DNA from: an uncultured Lachnospiraceae bacterium
GTDB lineage: Bacteria; Bacillota; Clostridia; Lachnospirales; Lachnospiraceae
Reading direction: 5' to 3'
NCBI GenBank assembly: GCA_902783295.1
Contig: CACZQT010000327.1
Location: 1-7,173, forward strand
DNA: 7,173 nt
Both the position numbers and the translations under genes were made by a program. Shown in pieces: positions 5,957-7,173 of this stretch. Under the pieces are notes generated by a model. That model was not told the DNA's origin. It searched no databases and worked only from the letters and a program-made list of their open reading frames with translations. Within the stretch, counting starts at the first letter, position 1. Every line of letters starts with the position of its first letter.

Positions 5957-7162
5957 ATGGCCGATATGCAGGAGAACCGGCGGAAACGCCTGTATGATAT
6001 TATAGAAATCGGGCATGACGGGGACAGGATCAGCACCGCCTATGATGCTGTCAATGTCCTTTCTGTCCTGCTGAACCTGACCGCCAGTATCCTCCTGACT
6101 TTCGAAAACGTGGCGCTGCGGTACGGCGGGCTGCTGGAGAGCGTGGAAAATGTTACAGTGGTTTTCTTCGCGGTGGACTATATCCTGCGGCTTTGGACAG
6201 CGGACTGCCTGTATCCCGGGAACTCCCGGAAAGAAGCGGTTTTCCGGTACATGCGCTCTTTCATGGGGATTGTGGACCTGTTGTCCTTCCTGCCTTACTG
6301 TCTGCCGGCAGTGGTGCCCTCCGGACTGGCTGTTTTCCGCATGTTCCGGGTCGTTCGCATCTTCCGGCTGTTCCGGATCAACGTATATTATGATTCGCTG
6401 AACGTCATTACGGAAGTGCTCGCCAGCAAGAAGCAGCAGCTTCTTTCCTCTGTATTTATCATCCTGGTGCTGATGGTTTCTTCCAGCCTGGCGATGTACA
6501 GTATTGAACATGAGGCCCAGCCGGAGGTCTTCGAGAATGCTTTTTCCGGGATCTGGTGGTCGGTTTCCACACTGCTGACAGTAGGTTACGGGGATATATA
6601 TCCCATCACAACCCTGGGACAGATATTCGGAATCATCATTTCATTCCTTGGCGTTGGGATGGTAGCCATCCCGACCGGTATTATTTCCGCCGGCTTCGTG
6701 GACCAGTATTCCCGGGTAAAACGCCTGGGAGAGATGGGCAATGAGGAGAACATCCGCTTTATCCGGATTCATCTGGCCGAAAATGATGACTGGCGGGGAA
6801 AGCGGATCCGGGATCTGAAATTTCCCCACGGCGTGATTATCGCTGCCATCCAGCGGAAGGAAGGCATGATCATTCCCCGGGGAGATGTCGTGCTGGAGGC
6901 CGGTGACTCCCTGGTTCTCGGGGCGGAGACTTACCGGGACGATACGAGAATTGAATTGAAGGAAATTGTACTGAAAGGACAGAACCCCTGGATCGGTACG
7001 CAGATCAAGGATCTGGACATTTCCCGGAAAACGCTGATCGTGATGGTCCGCCGCAAAGACCGGAGCCTGCTCCCCCACGGGGATGTGGAACTGCAGGAAG
7101 GAGACGCCGTGATTCTGTATACACAGAGGCATCTGAGGGACGCGGAAAGGATCATCGTTTAG
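5957..7162 (+). CDS. Voltage-gated-type potassium channel with two C-terminal RCK_C (TrkA_C) domains
   Basis: This 401-residue integral membrane protein has a six-helix channel layout. Approximate segments are S1 32-50, S2 66-83, S3 102-119, S4 123-142, S5 161-182, pore 194-212 and S6 220-247. S4 carries arginines at every third position (R128, R131, R134, R137, R140), the classic voltage-sensor pattern. D74 in S2 and D107 in S3 are candidate counter-charges. TVGYGD at 208-213 is the potassium selectivity filter, and the cytoplasmic half of S6 has AIPTG. The cytosolic tail holds two similar lobes, about 265-323 and 332-390. Each has a hydrophobic strand, a basic turn, a P-x-GD motif (PRGDVVLEAGD, PHGDVELQEGD) and a final beta strand, matching RCK_C/TrkA_C. 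No GxGxxG RCK_N domain is visible. It probably mediates gated potassium flux. A role with the wall genes is unproven; it may simply adjoin them. Confidence 0.9.
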   Translation: MADMQENRRKRLYDIIEIGHDGDRISTAYDAVNVLSVLLNLTASILLTFENVALRYGGLLESVENVTVVFFAVDYILRLWTADCLYPGNSRKEAVFRYMRSFMGIVDLLSFLPYCLPAVVPSGLAVFRMFRVVRIFRLFRINVYYDSLNVITEVLASKKQQLLSSVFIILVLMVSSSLAMYSIEHEAQPEVFENAFSGIWWSVSTLLTVGYGDIYPITTLGQIFGIIISFLGVGMVAIPTGIISAGFVDQYSRVKRLGEMGNEENIRFIRIHLAENDDWRGKRIRDLKFPHGVIIAAIQRKEGMIIPRGDVVLEAGDSLVLGAETYRDDTRIELKEIVLKGQNPWIGTQIKDLDISRKTLIVMVRRKDRSLLPHGDVELQEGDAVILYTQRHLRDAERIIV

Positions 7163-7173
7163 AATTCATACAC

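Noticed and set aside
5759..6511. A 250-codon minus-strand frame across the SDR/channel junction.
   Set aside because: It is opposite the SDR C-terminus and the channel voltage sensor, and is rich in His and Gln with no recognisable domain.
1..7173. Search by eye for CRISPR repeats, tRNA genes, insertion-sequence ends, riboswitches and long direct repeats.
   Set aside because: Nothing regular was seen. The window is filled by six complete genes with gaps under 60 bases, and recurring CCGG-rich words reflect codon use.

Overview
The window looks like a chromosomal piece of a G+C-rich Gram-positive anaerobe of the Clostridia type, for example a Lachnospiraceae-like gut bacterium. This is an inference. 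It rests on the TarI/TarJ and CDP-glycerol glycerophosphotransferase families, the AGGAGG-type ribosome binding sites, the tight same-strand packing and the many CCGG-rich codons. No rRNA, phage or transposon marker is present to fix the taxon.

Layout, all on the + strand: the last codons of an upstream gene (to 62); a TarJ-type ribitol-5-phosphate dehydrogenase (52-1077); a short TagB/TarF-like polyol-phosphate transferase (1109-2257); a longer second transferase of the same family with an extra N-terminal region (2301-3968); a TarI-type ribitol-5-phosphate cytidylyltransferase (3965-4741); an extended-SDR NAD-dependent epimerase/dehydratase (4800-5897); and a six-helix voltage-gated-type potassium channel with two C-terminal RCK_C/TrkA_C domains (5957-7162). 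Every gap is under 60 bases. There is no convincing internal terminator or promoter, so the first five complete genes probably form one operon. The channel may be co-transcribed or may be a separate neighbour.

Reconstructed pathway, inferred from the families: TarJ reduces ribulose 5-phosphate to ribitol 5-phosphate and TarI activates it with CTP to CDP-ribitol. The two membrane-associated transferases then use CDP-ribitol, or CDP-glycerol made elsewhere, to prime and extend a polyol-phosphate wall or capsule polymer. The SDR enzyme probably makes or edits a nucleotide sugar for the same glycopolymer. Attachment, flipping and export genes are not in this window and presumably lie upstream.

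Nothing here proves a wholly new system. The points most worth a second look are the channel with paired RCK_C lobes and no visible Rossmann RCK_N lobe, the tarJ and tarI genes separated by two unlike transferases, and the SDR enzyme of unknown substrate.
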